NCBI GenBank assembly: GCA_910584785.1
Contig: CAJUDX010000049.1
Coordinates: forward strand, 1-22,380
Source: an uncultured Lachnospiraceae bacterium
Lineage (GTDB): Bacteria; Bacillota; Clostridia; Lachnospirales; Lachnospiraceae
Direction: 5' to 3'
Length of the DNA stretch: 22,380 nucleotides
Shown: positions 1 to 7,186 of the stretch, piece by piece
Numbering within the stretch: the first letter of the stretch is position 1
How the letters are laid out: each line of letters opens with the position of its first letter
Position numbers and translations under genes: made by a program
The notes under the pieces: generated by a model
Database searches by the model: none
The model's input: the letters and a program-made list of their open reading frames with translations, nothing else
What the model was told of the DNA's origin: nothing

Positions 1-5
1 TTTTT

Positions 6-137
6 GTTACTGTTCACACGTTCACAGCAACAGGCAAAAATCCATGAAAATCGCCTTCGTCGATGGGATTTTTGCTCACTGGCCCAGTTTAACCTACGGT
101 CAGCGCAGCAAGTGCGCAGACCTATGTGAACAGTAAC
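6..137. repeat. Structured inverted-repeat (MITE-like) element
   Basis: A perfect 13-base inverted repeat, GTTACTGTTCACA (6-18) and TGTGAACAGTAAC (125-137), bounds about 106 bases. Inside are two further hairpins. One has perfect 10-base arms, GCAAAAATCC (34-43) and GGATTTTTGC (66-75). The other, at 98-122, has arms of four and five pairs separated by an A-A mismatch (GGTC-A-GCGCA with TGCGC-A-GACC). The nested, multi-branch layout suggests either a small non-autonomous mobile element or a structured intergenic repeat. Runs of T flank both ends, so a target duplication cannot be judged. No open frame of note lies inside. The inverted repeats are seen directly; mobility is inferred. Confidence 0.6.
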
Positions 138-161
138 TCTTTTTTCTTTTGTTTTCTTGTA

Positions 162-190
162 TTGACTTTTGATATTACCAATGATATATT
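162..190 (+). promoter_or_regulatory. Sigma-A promoter of the cysteine desulfidase gene
   Basis: TTGACT (162-167), a 17-base spacer and TATATT (185-190) form a near-consensus promoter. Transcription would start near 197, giving a leader of about 55 bases with the ribosome site AAAGGAGG at 234-241. The stretch just after the -10 box repeats ATTAGT-like motifs and could hold a regulator site; this last point is only a suggestion. Confidence 0.7.
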
Positions 191-252
191 ATTAGTAGTA
201 TTATTAGTCATATTAGAGAAAACCTGGAAATGCAAAGGAGGAAATCCTAACA

Positions 253-1539
253 ATGGAAAGCAGTTTGTATCAAAATTATGTTAAAATTTTAACCAATGAA
301 CTTGTCCCCGCGCTGGGCTGTACGGAGCCGATTGCCATCGCCTACGGGGCAGCAAAGGCCAGGGCGGTTTTGGGGGAATTTCCCGACCGTGTGGAGATGT
401 GCTGCAGCGGGAATATCATTAAAAATGTTATGGGGGTAACAGTGCCCAATTCTGGCGGGCTGCGGGGAATTGACGTGGCGGCTACCTTGGGAATTGTCGG
501 AGGAAACGCCGAACGCGAACTGGAAGTTTTGGAAAATATCACAAAAGAGGATATTGAGCGGACAAAGGCACTGGTGGCAGAGGGCTTTTGCCAGTGTAAA
601 TTGCAGGAGGGTGTGGAAAACCTTTATATTGTTGCCAGGGTGGAGAAGGGGGAGCATTTTGCGGAAGTTACCATTATTAACCGCCATACGCTGATTACCC
701 GGATCGTGAAGGACGGCGAGGTATTATTTGAGCATCAGGTGAGTGAGGAGTCGCCGGATTATGCGGATAAGTCCCTGCTGAAGGTAAAGGATATTTTAAC
801 TTTTGCCAAAGAGGTTGATATCGAAGATGTCCGGGAAGCAATTGGCAATCAAATCGCGTTAAATTCCGCCATTTCCGATGAAGGGATGAATCACCATTAT
901 GGGGCGGAGGTTGGCCGGACGCTTCTGGAGTTTTACGGGAACGATGTAAAAACCCGGGCAAGGGCGAGGGCGGCTGCCGGTTCTGACGCCAGGATGGGAG
1001 GCTGTTCGATGCCGGTGGTCATTAATTCCGGCAGCGGAAACCAGGGAATGACCGTATCCCTGCCTGTGATTGAATTTGCCAAAGAACTTAAAGTTTCTGA
1101 AGAGAAACTCTACCGCGCGTTAGTAGTGGCTAACCTTATTGCCATTCATCAAAAGAAATACATAGGAAGTCTTTCTGCCTACTGCGGTGCGGTAAGCGCC
1201 GCCTGCGGTGCCGGGGCTGCGATTACTTATCTTTATGGGGGAAGCGAGGAGGAAATTGGCTTAACCATTACCAATACTATCGGCAATGTCGGCGGAATCG
1301 TCTGTGACGGTGCCAAATCTTCCTGTGCGGCAAAGATTGCCTCTGCGGTGGATGCTGCGATTTTAGCACACTTTATGGCAAGAAAACACCACAGCTTCCA
1401 GCCCGGAGAAGGCATTGTTCAGGAAGATGTTGAGGGAACGATAAAAAGTGTGGGCTATATCGGCAGAGTTGGCATGAAGATTACGGATACAGAAATTTTA
1501 AATATTATGATTGACCGCGTCAATGTGGATGAGGTGTAA
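253..1539 (+). CDS. L-cysteine desulfidase family protein (UPF0597, CyuA/YhaM-like)
   Basis: A 428-residue protein of the serine dehydratase alpha-chain/UPF0597 family. Characterised members are the archaeal L-cysteine desulfidase and E. coli CyuA (YhaM), which split L-cysteine into pyruvate, ammonia and sulfide using a [4Fe-4S] cluster without PLP. The family motif ALGCTEP is at residues 20-26. Cys23, Cys311, Cys351 and Cys358 are present; the 40- and 7-residue spacings match, as I recall, the catalytic and cluster cysteines of the Methanocaldococcus enzyme. Glycine-rich stretches near the C-terminus (around 318-325 and 343-354) also fit. The start is set by AAAGGAGG eleven bases upstream. 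The gene is probably monocistronic or loosely coupled to the next one, which has its own promoter-like sequence. The family is clear; the substrate within it (cysteine or another beta-substituted amino acid) is inferred. Confidence 0.85.
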   Translation: MESSLYQNYVKILTNELVPALGCTEPIAIAYGAAKARAVLGEFPDRVEMCCSGNIIKNVMGVTVPNSGGLRGIDVAATLGIVGGNAERELEVLENITKEDIERTKALVAEGFCQCKLQEGVENLYIVARVEKGEHFAEVTIINRHTLITRIVKDGEVLFEHQVSEESPDYADKSLLKVKDILTFAKEVDIEDVREAIGNQIALNSAISDEGMNHHYGAEVGRTLLEFYGNDVKTRARARAAAGSDARMGGCSMPVVINSGSGNQGMTVSLPVIEFAKELKVSEEKLYRALVVANLIAIHQKKYIGSLSAYCGAVSAACGAGAAITYLYGGSEEEIGLTITNTIGNVGGIVCDGAKSSCAAKIASAVDAAILAHFMARKHHSFQPGEGIVQEDVEGTIKSVGYIGRVGMKITDTEILNIMIDRVNVDEV

Positions 1540-1548
1540 AAATTATTG

Positions 1549-1577
1549 TTGTGTTATTCGAAAAATTAGATTATAAT
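1549..1577 (+). promoter_or_regulatory. Possible sigma-A promoter of the TSCPD gene
   Basis: A perfect TATAAT lies at 1572-1577, with TTGTGT (1549-1554) 17 bases upstream. The -10 box is consensus and the -35 box is weak. It sits just after the desulfidase stop and about 40 bases before the next start codon. Confidence 0.45.
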
Positions 1578-1616
1578 GCAGGATAATACATTAAAATTTA
1601 AGCAGGAGGAATGTTC

Positions 1617-1880
1617 ATGCGATATACAGTAAGACCACAGCAGGTTTGTTCCACCTCCCTTTCCTTTGACTTAGAAGGGGATGTAGTGACGAATGTTGAG
1701 TTTGTAAGAGGATGCGACGGCAATTTAAAGGCGATCAGCAAGCTGGTTGACGGGATGACCGTAGATAAGCTTGAATCGATATTAAGGGGAAATACCTGTG
1801 GAAGAAAAAATACTTCCTGTGCGGATCAGTTAGCAATTGCTGTTCGGGAAAAATATGAGGAAAGTAAACAGGCACAGTAA
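1617..1880 (+). CDS. Small TSCPD-domain protein (TIGR03905 family)
   Basis: An 87-residue protein that is almost entirely a TSCPD domain, the cysteine-bearing module otherwise found at the C-terminus of B12-dependent ribonucleotide reductases. The signature TSCADQLA lies near the C-terminus, and further cysteines (RGCDGN, GNTCGRK, QQVCST) are in the positions usual for stand-alone TIGR03905 proteins of Clostridia. Stand-alone members have no firmly assigned function that I know; metal binding or a redox role is plausible. An ATG at 1611 is also in frame, but AGGAGG (1604-1609) would then be one base away. The ATG at 1617 leaves seven bases and is preferred. The convergent GntR gene follows after a large imperfect hairpin. 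Confidence 0.8.
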   Translation: MRYTVRPQQVCSTSLSFDLEGDVVTNVEFVRGCDGNLKAISKLVDGMTVDKLESILRGNTCGRKNTSCADQLAIAVREKYEESKQAQ

Positions 1881-1918
1881 AATTAAAGAAAACGGGACAT
1901 AAGGGATGTGACGATAAG

Positions 1919-2013
1919 GACCTGGAGGGATGTTTGAACATTGCTTTCTGCCGGCTGGCGGGAAGGAACGTTTAAACATGTTCCAGGTCTTGCTGTGTCG
2001 CTGCAAGCTTTTT
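1919..2013. terminator. Large imperfect hairpin between convergent genes, possible terminator
   Basis: Arms GACCTGGA (1919-1926) and TCCAGGTC (1982-1989) pair perfectly. Inside them ATGTTTGAAC (1930-1939) pairs with GTTTAAACAT (1970-1979) with one G-U, and a further GC-rich pairing lies at the tip. Immediately after, CTTGC (1989-1993) and GCAAG (2003-2007) form a small stem followed by five T. The location between two convergent genes fits a termination region. The main stem has no T-run directly after it, so its exact role is uncertain. Confidence 0.4.
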
Positions 2014-2021
2014 CCTATGGC

Positions 2022-2651
2022 TTAATTACTGCGAAATTCCTGAAGATCCAGTTCTAGTTTTTCGATGGCGCCGTCAATATCCCGGTTTTTAATGCAGGCC
2101 AGAATATCCCGGTGGTAGCGCATATCGATGGGATTATATTCGGCATCCCATTTATCCCAGTAAAATTGTGCATAGGCCCGTTTTAATATTCCCATCGATT
2201 TTTCCAGCTGCTGATAGGCGTAAGTATTGCCGGAACGGGATAATAGATAGAGGTGGAAGCGCATATTATGATCCCAGTGTACCCACATATCATCGACGGA
2301 GGCATTGCACAGATCGTCCAGACGGTAAAGCTCATCCATTTGATCCTGGGCAATGAAGGTGTAACAGTCCCGCAGAAGTCCGCCTTCCAGGAAAAAGCGG
2401 AAGCGGAGAATTTCATTGACGTCCTTGCCGGTTAAACGGATGACCTCGTAGCCATAGCGGGGAATATTGCGGAGAACGCCTTCATTACACAGGGAAATCA
2501 GGGCTTCGCGTACCGGAGATTTACTAAATCCGAATTTTTCTACCAGTTCCTGTTCATTAATAATCTGATTGGCCTTATACTCTCCCTTAATTATACCATC
2601 AAGGGTCTGCTGGTAAACGATGGATTTTAAGCTGTCTTTTTCTTTTTTCAT
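2022..2651 (-). CDS. GntR-family transcriptional regulator, FCD type
   Basis: A 209-residue regulator. A winged helix DNA-binding domain covers about residues 5-72, with the recognition motif GFSKSPVREAL at 41-51. An all-helical FCD ligand domain covers about 78-205, with His133 and His180 in positions typical of its metal site. FCD members usually sense small carboxylates or sugar acids, often through a bound metal. The start is supported by GGAG about nine bases upstream. The gene is divergent from the PotA-like ATPase gene, and a palindrome overlaps its own -10 box, so it probably represses itself and may control the importer. It could alternatively control only itself or a distant locus; the ligand cannot be read from the sequence. 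Confidence 0.88.
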   Translation of the reverse strand: MKKEKDSLKSIVYQQTLDGIIKGEYKANQIINEQELVEKFGFSKSPVREALISLCNEGVLRNIPRYGYEVIRLTGKDVNEILRFRFFLEGGLLRDCYTFIAQDQMDELYRLDDLCNASVDDMWVHWDHNMRFHLYLLSRSGNTYAYQQLEKSMGILKRAYAQFYWDKWDAEYNPIDMRYHRDILACIKNRDIDGAIEKLELDLQEFRSN

Positions 2652-2702
2652 ACGTCATCTCCATTAGCTGTAGAATGTAGTTGGATAACCATAAAGTGAT
2701 TA

Positions 2703-2729
2703 CTATGATTATGTTTTTTGTTATCATAG
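2703..2729. promoter_or_regulatory. Palindromic candidate operator for the GntR regulator
   Basis: CTATGAT (2703-2709) and ATCATAG (2723-2729) are a perfect inverted repeat with 13 bases between. The right arm contains the predicted -10 box of the GntR gene, which fits autorepression. The importer promoter lies about 26 bases to the right and carries a related TATGATAC in its -10 region. That the regulator binds here is inferred. Confidence 0.45.
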
Positions 2730-2751
2730 CAAATAAAAGAAAGAAAGTAAA
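2723..2751 (-). promoter_or_regulatory. Sigma-A promoter of the GntR gene
   Basis: Read on the minus strand: TTTACT (2751-2746), a 17-base spacer and TATGAT (2728-2723). Four of six and five of six bases match consensus. Transcription would begin near 2716, leaving a leader of about 65 bases. Confidence 0.5.
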
Positions 2752-2754
2752 GTG

Positions 2755-2782
2755 TTGCATAGTTTTGGTTTTATGATACAAT
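2755..2782 (+). promoter_or_regulatory. Sigma-A promoter of the PotABCD-like operon
   Basis: TTGCAT (2755-2760), a 16-base spacer and TACAAT (2777-2782) preceded by TGA, an extended -10 element. The start would be near 2789, about 43 bases before the GTG start of the ATPase gene. Confidence 0.6.
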
Positions 2783-2831
2783 GCTAAGTATGCTGCAGTT
2801 TGCAGAATAAAACCAAATAAGGAGGTGTATT

Positions 2832-4088
2832 GTGGCGGAGAATGTACTTTATCCTGTGTTTTCAAGTGCCCAGAAGGTTGTCCTGGAATTAGAACATATT
2901 ACAAAGAGCTTTGGCAGTACCCAGGTGCTTAAGGGGATCAGCCTTTCGATAAAACAAGGGGAATTTATTACCTTTCTTGGCGCGTCCGGCTGCGGAAAGA
3001 CGACGACTCTGCGGATAATTGCCGGATTGGAAACCCCGGACGAGGGGAGCGTGCGGCTAAACGGGAAGGATGTTACCGGTCTGGAACCAAATCAGCGCAA
3101 TGTTAATACGGTATTTCAGAATTACGCCCTTTTTCCCCATATGGATGTATTTTCAAATATTGCTTACGGGTTAAAGCTTAAAAAGGTTCCTAAAAAAGAA
3201 ATTGCCGCGAGGGTGGAGGAAATGCTTGAGCTGGTGCAGCTTTCCGGCTATGGAAGGCGTATGCCTTCCGAACTTTCCGGGGGACAAAAGCAGAGGGTGG
3301 CGATAGCCAGGGCGGTGGTGAATAATCCGCAGGTGCTTTTGCTGGATGAGCCGTTAGGGGCGCTGGATTTGCAGCTTCGGCGGCAGATGCAGGTGGAATT
3401 AAAGCGGATACAAAAACGTTTGGGAATTACCTTTATTTATATTACCCACGATCAGGAGGAAGCTTTGAATATGTCCGACCGGATTGTGGTGATGGATAAT
3501 GGGCGGTTTGAGCAGGTGGGAACACCCAATGAGGTTTACTATCACCCAAAGACCAGCTATGTAGCCAGGTTTGTGGGTACGGCAAATATGATTAGCGGCA
3601 GGCTGGTAAAGGTGTGGGAAAAGATTGCTTATATTGACGCCGAGATAGGGGATAATTCTTCTTCGTGGACCAGGCCGCTGACGACAGAGGTGTGCGCTGC
3701 CCTTACCGGGGAGCAGGAGAGGTTTCTTAAGCCCGGACAGACGGTTACCGTGGCGGTGCGGAGTGAAAACCTTCTTTTGCAAAAGGAAGTGGGGCCGGGT
3801 CTGCGCCTTCCGGTGATGGAGAAGAATTTTGCCGGAGGACTGCTTCGGATTAGTTTAGACGGCGGGAAGTTAGGGGAGCTGATAGCCAGCCGTCAGGGCA
3901 TGGATTCCTCCTTAGTTCCCGGCGATCTGGTGACGGCAAGCTGGGCACCGGAGCATGGGATTATCGTGGATCTTGCGTGTGATGAGCCGGACAGTCCGAC
4001 AGAAAATCGCGATAAGGCCGATAAAAGGAAGGAAAAACACAGCATGGCAGGAGACAGGATAAAAAAGCAGGAGGGGCAGAATGGCTAA
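2832..4088 (+). CDS. potA: ABC transporter ATP-binding protein, PotA-like
   Basis: A 418-residue ATPase of the polyamine/iron/thiamine importer group that drives uptake by the two permeases encoded next. Visible motifs are Walker A GASGCGKT (50-57), Q-loop Gln96, signature LSGGQ (148-152), Walker B VLLLDEP (168-174) and the switch His206 in ITHDQ. A regulatory TOBE-like beta domain follows at about 250-375. The C-terminal 35 or so residues are a charged tail that ordinary PotA proteins lack, and there is a short extension before the ABC domain. The start is GTG, with AAGGAGG at 2819-2825. The next gene overlaps its last eight bases, so translation is probably coupled. PotA-like is certain as a family; the transported substrate is not (see the receptor at 6001-7182). 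Confidence 0.88.
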   Translation: MAENVLYPVFSSAQKVVLELEHITKSFGSTQVLKGISLSIKQGEFITFLGASGCGKTTTLRIIAGLETPDEGSVRLNGKDVTGLEPNQRNVNTVFQNYALFPHMDVFSNIAYGLKLKKVPKKEIAARVEEMLELVQLSGYGRRMPSELSGGQKQRVAIARAVVNNPQVLLLDEPLGALDLQLRRQMQVELKRIQKRLGITFIYITHDQEEALNMSDRIVVMDNGRFEQVGTPNEVYYHPKTSYVARFVGTANMISGRLVKVWEKIAYIDAEIGDNSSSWTRPLTTEVCAALTGEQERFLKPGQTVTVAVRSENLLLQKEVGPGLRLPVMEKNFAGGLLRISLDGGKLGELIASRQGMDSSLVPGDLVTASWAPEHGIIVDLACDEPDSPTENRDKADKRKEKHSMAGDRIKKQEGQNG

Positions 4089-4938
4089 GAAAAAAAGAAA
4101 CCGGTGGTGGATTACGGTAGCGCCCCTGTATGTGTTTACCATTTTCTTTGTCGCCCTGCCGCTGCTGTATTTGTTAGTGTTAAGCTTTATGACCCGGGCG
4201 CAGACCTGGGGGGTGGTGAATGAATTTACCCTGGATAATTACTTAAGAATCGGTAAGCCGGTGTATTTGAATACGTTTAGGGAATCGTTTCAGCTGGCGG
4301 TGCTGACGACCATCAGTACGCTGCTTATCGGCTATCCTTTCGGGTATTTTATGGCGAGACTGTCCAAAAAGGCCAAAGGCAGGATGATGCTTCTTGTGGT
4401 GATTCCTTTTTGGACCAGCGCTCTGATGCGGATGTACGGGTGGATTATTATTTTCCGCAGTAAGGGGATACTGGATAAGGTGCTGATGGGGCTGGGAATC
4501 ACAGCATCGCCCCTAAAGCTGTTATATTCCTATCCTGCCGTGCTGGTGGGCATGGTATATTCCCTTCTGCCCTTTATGATTCTTTCGGTGTATTCCAGCA
4601 CCGATAAGATGGATTGGAGCCTGGTGGAGGCCGCAAGGGATTTGGGGGCGACAAAATGGAGGGCTTTTTTAACCGTTACCCTGAAAATGACCTTGCCCGG
4701 AATCTTATCGGGCATAGTTTTAGTATTTATCCCCTCGATGGGATTATTCTTTATTGCGGATATCTTAGGCGGCGGTAAGGTTATGCTGGTGGGCAATCTG
4801 ATTCAAAACCAGCTGCAGAGCGGAAGAGACTGGCCGTTTGCTGCGGCGCTTTCCGTGGTGCTGATGATCTTTACTTCAATTATGATATGGATTTACCGAA
4901 GGGCTGCAGGGGTGAGGGAACTGGAGGGATTGCTATGA
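4081..4938 (+). CDS. potB: ABC transporter permease, PotB-like
   Basis: A 285-residue inner-membrane permease with about six hydrophobic segments; the first is at about 11-38 after a basic N-terminus. The cytoplasmic EAA loop that docks on the ATPase is at about 183-211 (EAARDLGATKWRAF then LPG). Together with the following permease it forms the membrane channel of a polyamine-type importer. The ATG overlaps the ATPase stop by eight bases and is preceded by AGGAGGGG. Its own TGA overlaps the next ATG as ATGA. This tight spacing argues for equimolar production of the two permeases. Family assignment is firm, substrate is not. Confidence 0.88.
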   Translation: MAKKKRNRWWITVAPLYVFTIFFVALPLLYLLVLSFMTRAQTWGVVNEFTLDNYLRIGKPVYLNTFRESFQLAVLTTISTLLIGYPFGYFMARLSKKAKGRMMLLVVIPFWTSALMRMYGWIIIFRSKGILDKVLMGLGITASPLKLLYSYPAVLVGMVYSLLPFMILSVYSSTDKMDWSLVEAARDLGATKWRAFLTVTLKMTLPGILSGIVLVFIPSMGLFFIADILGGGKVMLVGNLIQNQLQSGRDWPFAAALSVVLMIFTSIMIWIYRRAAGVRELEGLL

Positions 4939-5717
4939 AAAAGAGGAAGATACATTTTTCTTTGATTTATCAGGCAATTCTGCTGATTTTGATGTATGTG
5001 CCGATTGTTGTGGTAATCGTGTATTCGTTTAACGCCTCGAAACATACAACGATATGGGCAGGCTGGACGCTGGACTGGTACAGGAAGCTGGCGAAAAACC
5101 GCTCCCTGCTGGAAGCACTGAAAAACAGTATTGTTCTGGCCTGCTTAAGCAGCGGTGCGGCGGGGATTATCGGAACGCTGGGAGCCGTGGGGATGGCAAG
5201 GATCGGGGGAAAGAGTAAGGGCGTTATCGAGTATATTTCCATGGTTCCTATTATGATCCCGGAGATTATCCTGGGTATGGTGTTTATGGCCTTTTTTGCT
5301 ATGCTGAGCCTGCCTTTCGGGATGCTTACCCTGGTGCTGGGGCATACGACGTTTTGTGTGCCCTATGTGTTTATGATGGTAAAATCCAGCCTGGTGGGCA
5401 TCGATAAATCCCTGGGCGAAGCGGCAAAGGACCTTGGGGCAACGGAAATCCGGGCATTTTTTACCATTACCCTTCCCCTGATAACGCCGGCAGTGATTTC
5501 CGGCATGCTTTTAGCCTTTGCGATGTCGCTGGATGATGTGGTAATCAGTATTTTTGTTACCGGGGCAAAGACGAATACCCTGCCGATTCGGATTTATACA
5601 CAGTTAAAATCCGGGGTGACGCCGGAGATTAACGCCCTGTGTACCCTGATGCTGGCGGCGACCTTTGTTTTAGTGGTCTTGTCGCAGTGGCTGGGGAGTG
5701 TACAAAGAAAGCGCTAG
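4935..5717 (+). CDS. potC: ABC transporter permease, PotC-like
   Basis: A 260-residue permease, the second half of the importer channel. The first membrane segment is at about 11-31 (very hydrophobic, after MKKRK), and about five more follow. The EAA loop is at 162-190 (GEAAKDLGATEIRAF then ITP). An upstream in-frame start at 4887 would add 16 residues and overlap the previous gene more deeply. The ATG at 4935 is preferred because GGAGGG (4923-4928) is correctly placed and it forms an ATGA overlap with the PotB-like stop. A 283-base gap with repeats and a hairpin separates it from the receptor gene, unlike the compact spacing before it. Confidence 0.88.
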   Translation: MKKRKIHFSLIYQAILLILMYVPIVVVIVYSFNASKHTTIWAGWTLDWYRKLAKNRSLLEALKNSIVLACLSSGAAGIIGTLGAVGMARIGGKSKGVIEYISMVPIMIPEIILGMVFMAFFAMLSLPFGMLTLVLGHTTFCVPYVFMMVKSSLVGIDKSLGEAAKDLGATEIRAFFTITLPLITPAVISGMLLAFAMSLDDVVISIFVTGAKTNTLPIRIYTQLKSGVTPEINALCTLMLAATFVLVVLSQWLGSVQRKR

Positions 5718-5746
5718 TACTGCCTGGATATGATCCATGCGGCACA

Positions 5747-5782
5747 TGAGTGTAAATGAAATTTTGAGTGTAAAAGAAATTT
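5747..5782 (+). repeat. Two tandem copies of an 18-base unit
   Basis: TGAGTGTAAATGAAATTT (5747-5764) is directly followed by TGAGTGTAAAAGAAATTT (5765-5782), with a single difference. It lies in the permease-receptor gap. It may be a recent slippage duplication or a pair of protein-binding half-sites. Confidence 0.8.
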
Positions 5783-5888
5783 GCGGGATGGGCTGGACAA
5801 TGACAGATTTTTTTGTTAAAGTGAAAGACACATGCCGCTTAAATTTCGGGCATTATTTAGCAGCAGAATCGATGGCAGTATGGGATGG

Positions 5889-5921
5889 GTGTGCTGTCTG
5901 AGGATAAGGCAGACAACACAC
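5889..5921 (+). promoter_or_regulatory. Intercistronic hairpin before the receptor gene
   Basis: GTGTGCTGTCTG (5889-5900) pairs with CAGACAACACAC (5910-5921) through eleven of twelve positions around a nine-base loop. No T-run follows, so it is unlikely to be a terminator. A stem placed 5' of a highly expressed binding-protein gene often protects that part of the mRNA or tunes subunit ratios; this role is inferred here. Confidence 0.5.
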
Positions 5922-6000
5922 GAAGATACCCCTTGAATTGACCTACGGCAGGTACCAGGCGGTTTTCAGGGGTGTTTATGACGGAAATGGAGGAGAGATG

Positions 6001-7182
6001 ATGAAAAAATCAAGACAGTTGGCGGCTTTACTGATGGCGGCAGCAGTGACAGCAGCCAGCCTGCAGGGCTGTGCAAAGAGCGGCGGAAACGGCAGCGCGG
6101 ACACGCAGGCTACATCGGCGCAGGCAGACCAAACAAAAGAGTCCGCATCGGACAATGCCCCGGCAGATCAGGCAGAAGCAAAGGCGGATGATAAAGGAAA
6201 AGAGGACGGCGATCCGGGTGAACTGAATATTTACACCTGGGCAGAGTATGTACCGCAGGATATCATTAACCGTTTTGAAGAGGAAACCGGAATACGGGTA
6301 AATTACACGAATTTTGAGGCGAATGAGGAAATGCTTGCCAAGTTAGAAACCAGCGGCGGCGGGGAGTATGATATTATTATTGCCTCGGATTATATCATTA
6401 AAATTGCAGCGGATGAGGGGCTGGTAAAGGAGATTGATAAGGATAAGGTGCCGAATTATGCAAATATCGACCCTATCTTCCAGAACTTCTTTTATGACCC
6501 GGAAAATACACTGACGGTTCCCTACGGGCCGGGGATTCCCCTGATTGTCTATGACCCTTCCGTGGTTACTGCAGAGATAACCGGCTATGATTCCCTTTGG
6601 GATTCCTCGCTTCAGGACAGCCTGGCTTTGATGGACAGCGAGCGGGTGGTGATGGGGATGACCTTAAAGACCATGGGGAAATCCTTTAATACCGAGGATT
6701 TGGACGTTATCCGGGCAGCCGGGGATAAGCTGATGGAATTAGCGCCCAATGTGCGGGTGCTAAGCCAGAACCAGACCCAGGACTTTCTCCTCAGCGGTGA
6801 AGTAAGCGCAGCATTTCTCTTTACTTCGCAGGTGGTTCTGGCCCTGAGCCAAAACCCGGATTTGCAGGTGGTTTATCCCAAGGAAGGGCTTGGATTTGGC
6901 GTGGATGCTGCGTTTATTCCGTCGCAGGCGCCAAACAGCGATAATGCCCATGCCTTTTTAAACTTTATTCTGGACGGGGAAGTCGGAGCGCAGGTTTCCC
7001 AGCAGACCTATTACCTCTGCCCGAACAAGGCTTCCTATGCATTTTTGCCGGAAGAGTTTCAAAAGAGCTTAATTATCAGCACAGATGATGTCCCCAACGG
7101 CGAATTTATTCAGAACGTAAGCCCGGAGGCAACCCAGCTGCATGAGGAGCTTTGGACAGAGTTTAAGGCGGCGCTGGATTAG
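6001..7182 (+). CDS. potD: Lipoprotein substrate-binding protein, PotD/PotF-like
   Basis: A 393-residue extracytoplasmic receptor of the importer. The lipoprotein signal peptide ends in the lipobox LQGC with Cys24 as lipid anchor. A low-complexity Ala/Asp/Gln-rich linker runs to about residue 72, followed by the periplasmic-binding fold. Compared with E. coli PotD from memory, Trp80, Glu82, Tyr83, Ser129, Tyr131, Asp302 and Tyr338 match ligand-site residues. Positions equivalent to Glu171, Trp229 and Trp255 appear as Val, Phe274 and Gly300. The receptor may therefore bind something other than putrescine or spermidine. ATG 6001 is preferred over the adjacent ATG 5998 and a TTG at 5938 because GGAGG (5989-5993) is then seven bases away. 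Its stop lies four bases from the convergent permease pseudogene. Receptor identity is firm, ligand open. Confidence 0.85.
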   Translation: MKKSRQLAALLMAAAVTAASLQGCAKSGGNGSADTQATSAQADQTKESASDNAPADQAEAKADDKGKEDGDPGELNIYTWAEYVPQDIINRFEEETGIRVNYTNFEANEEMLAKLETSGGGEYDIIIASDYIIKIAADEGLVKEIDKDKVPNYANIDPIFQNFFYDPENTLTVPYGPGIPLIVYDPSVVTAEITGYDSLWDSSLQDSLALMDSERVVMGMTLKTMGKSFNTEDLDVIRAAGDKLMELAPNVRVLSQNQTQDFLLSGEVSAAFLFTSQVVLALSQNPDLQVVYPKEGLGFGVDAAFIPSQAPNSDNAHAFLNFILDGEVGAQVSQQTYYLCPNKASYAFLPEEFQKSLIISTDDVPNGEFIQNVSPEATQLHEELWTEFKAALD

Positions 7183-7186
7183 GTGC

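Noticed and set aside
289..687. Long minus-strand open frame opposite the cysteine desulfidase
   Set aside because: A shadow of the real gene; its composition is not protein-like and no ribosome site is present.
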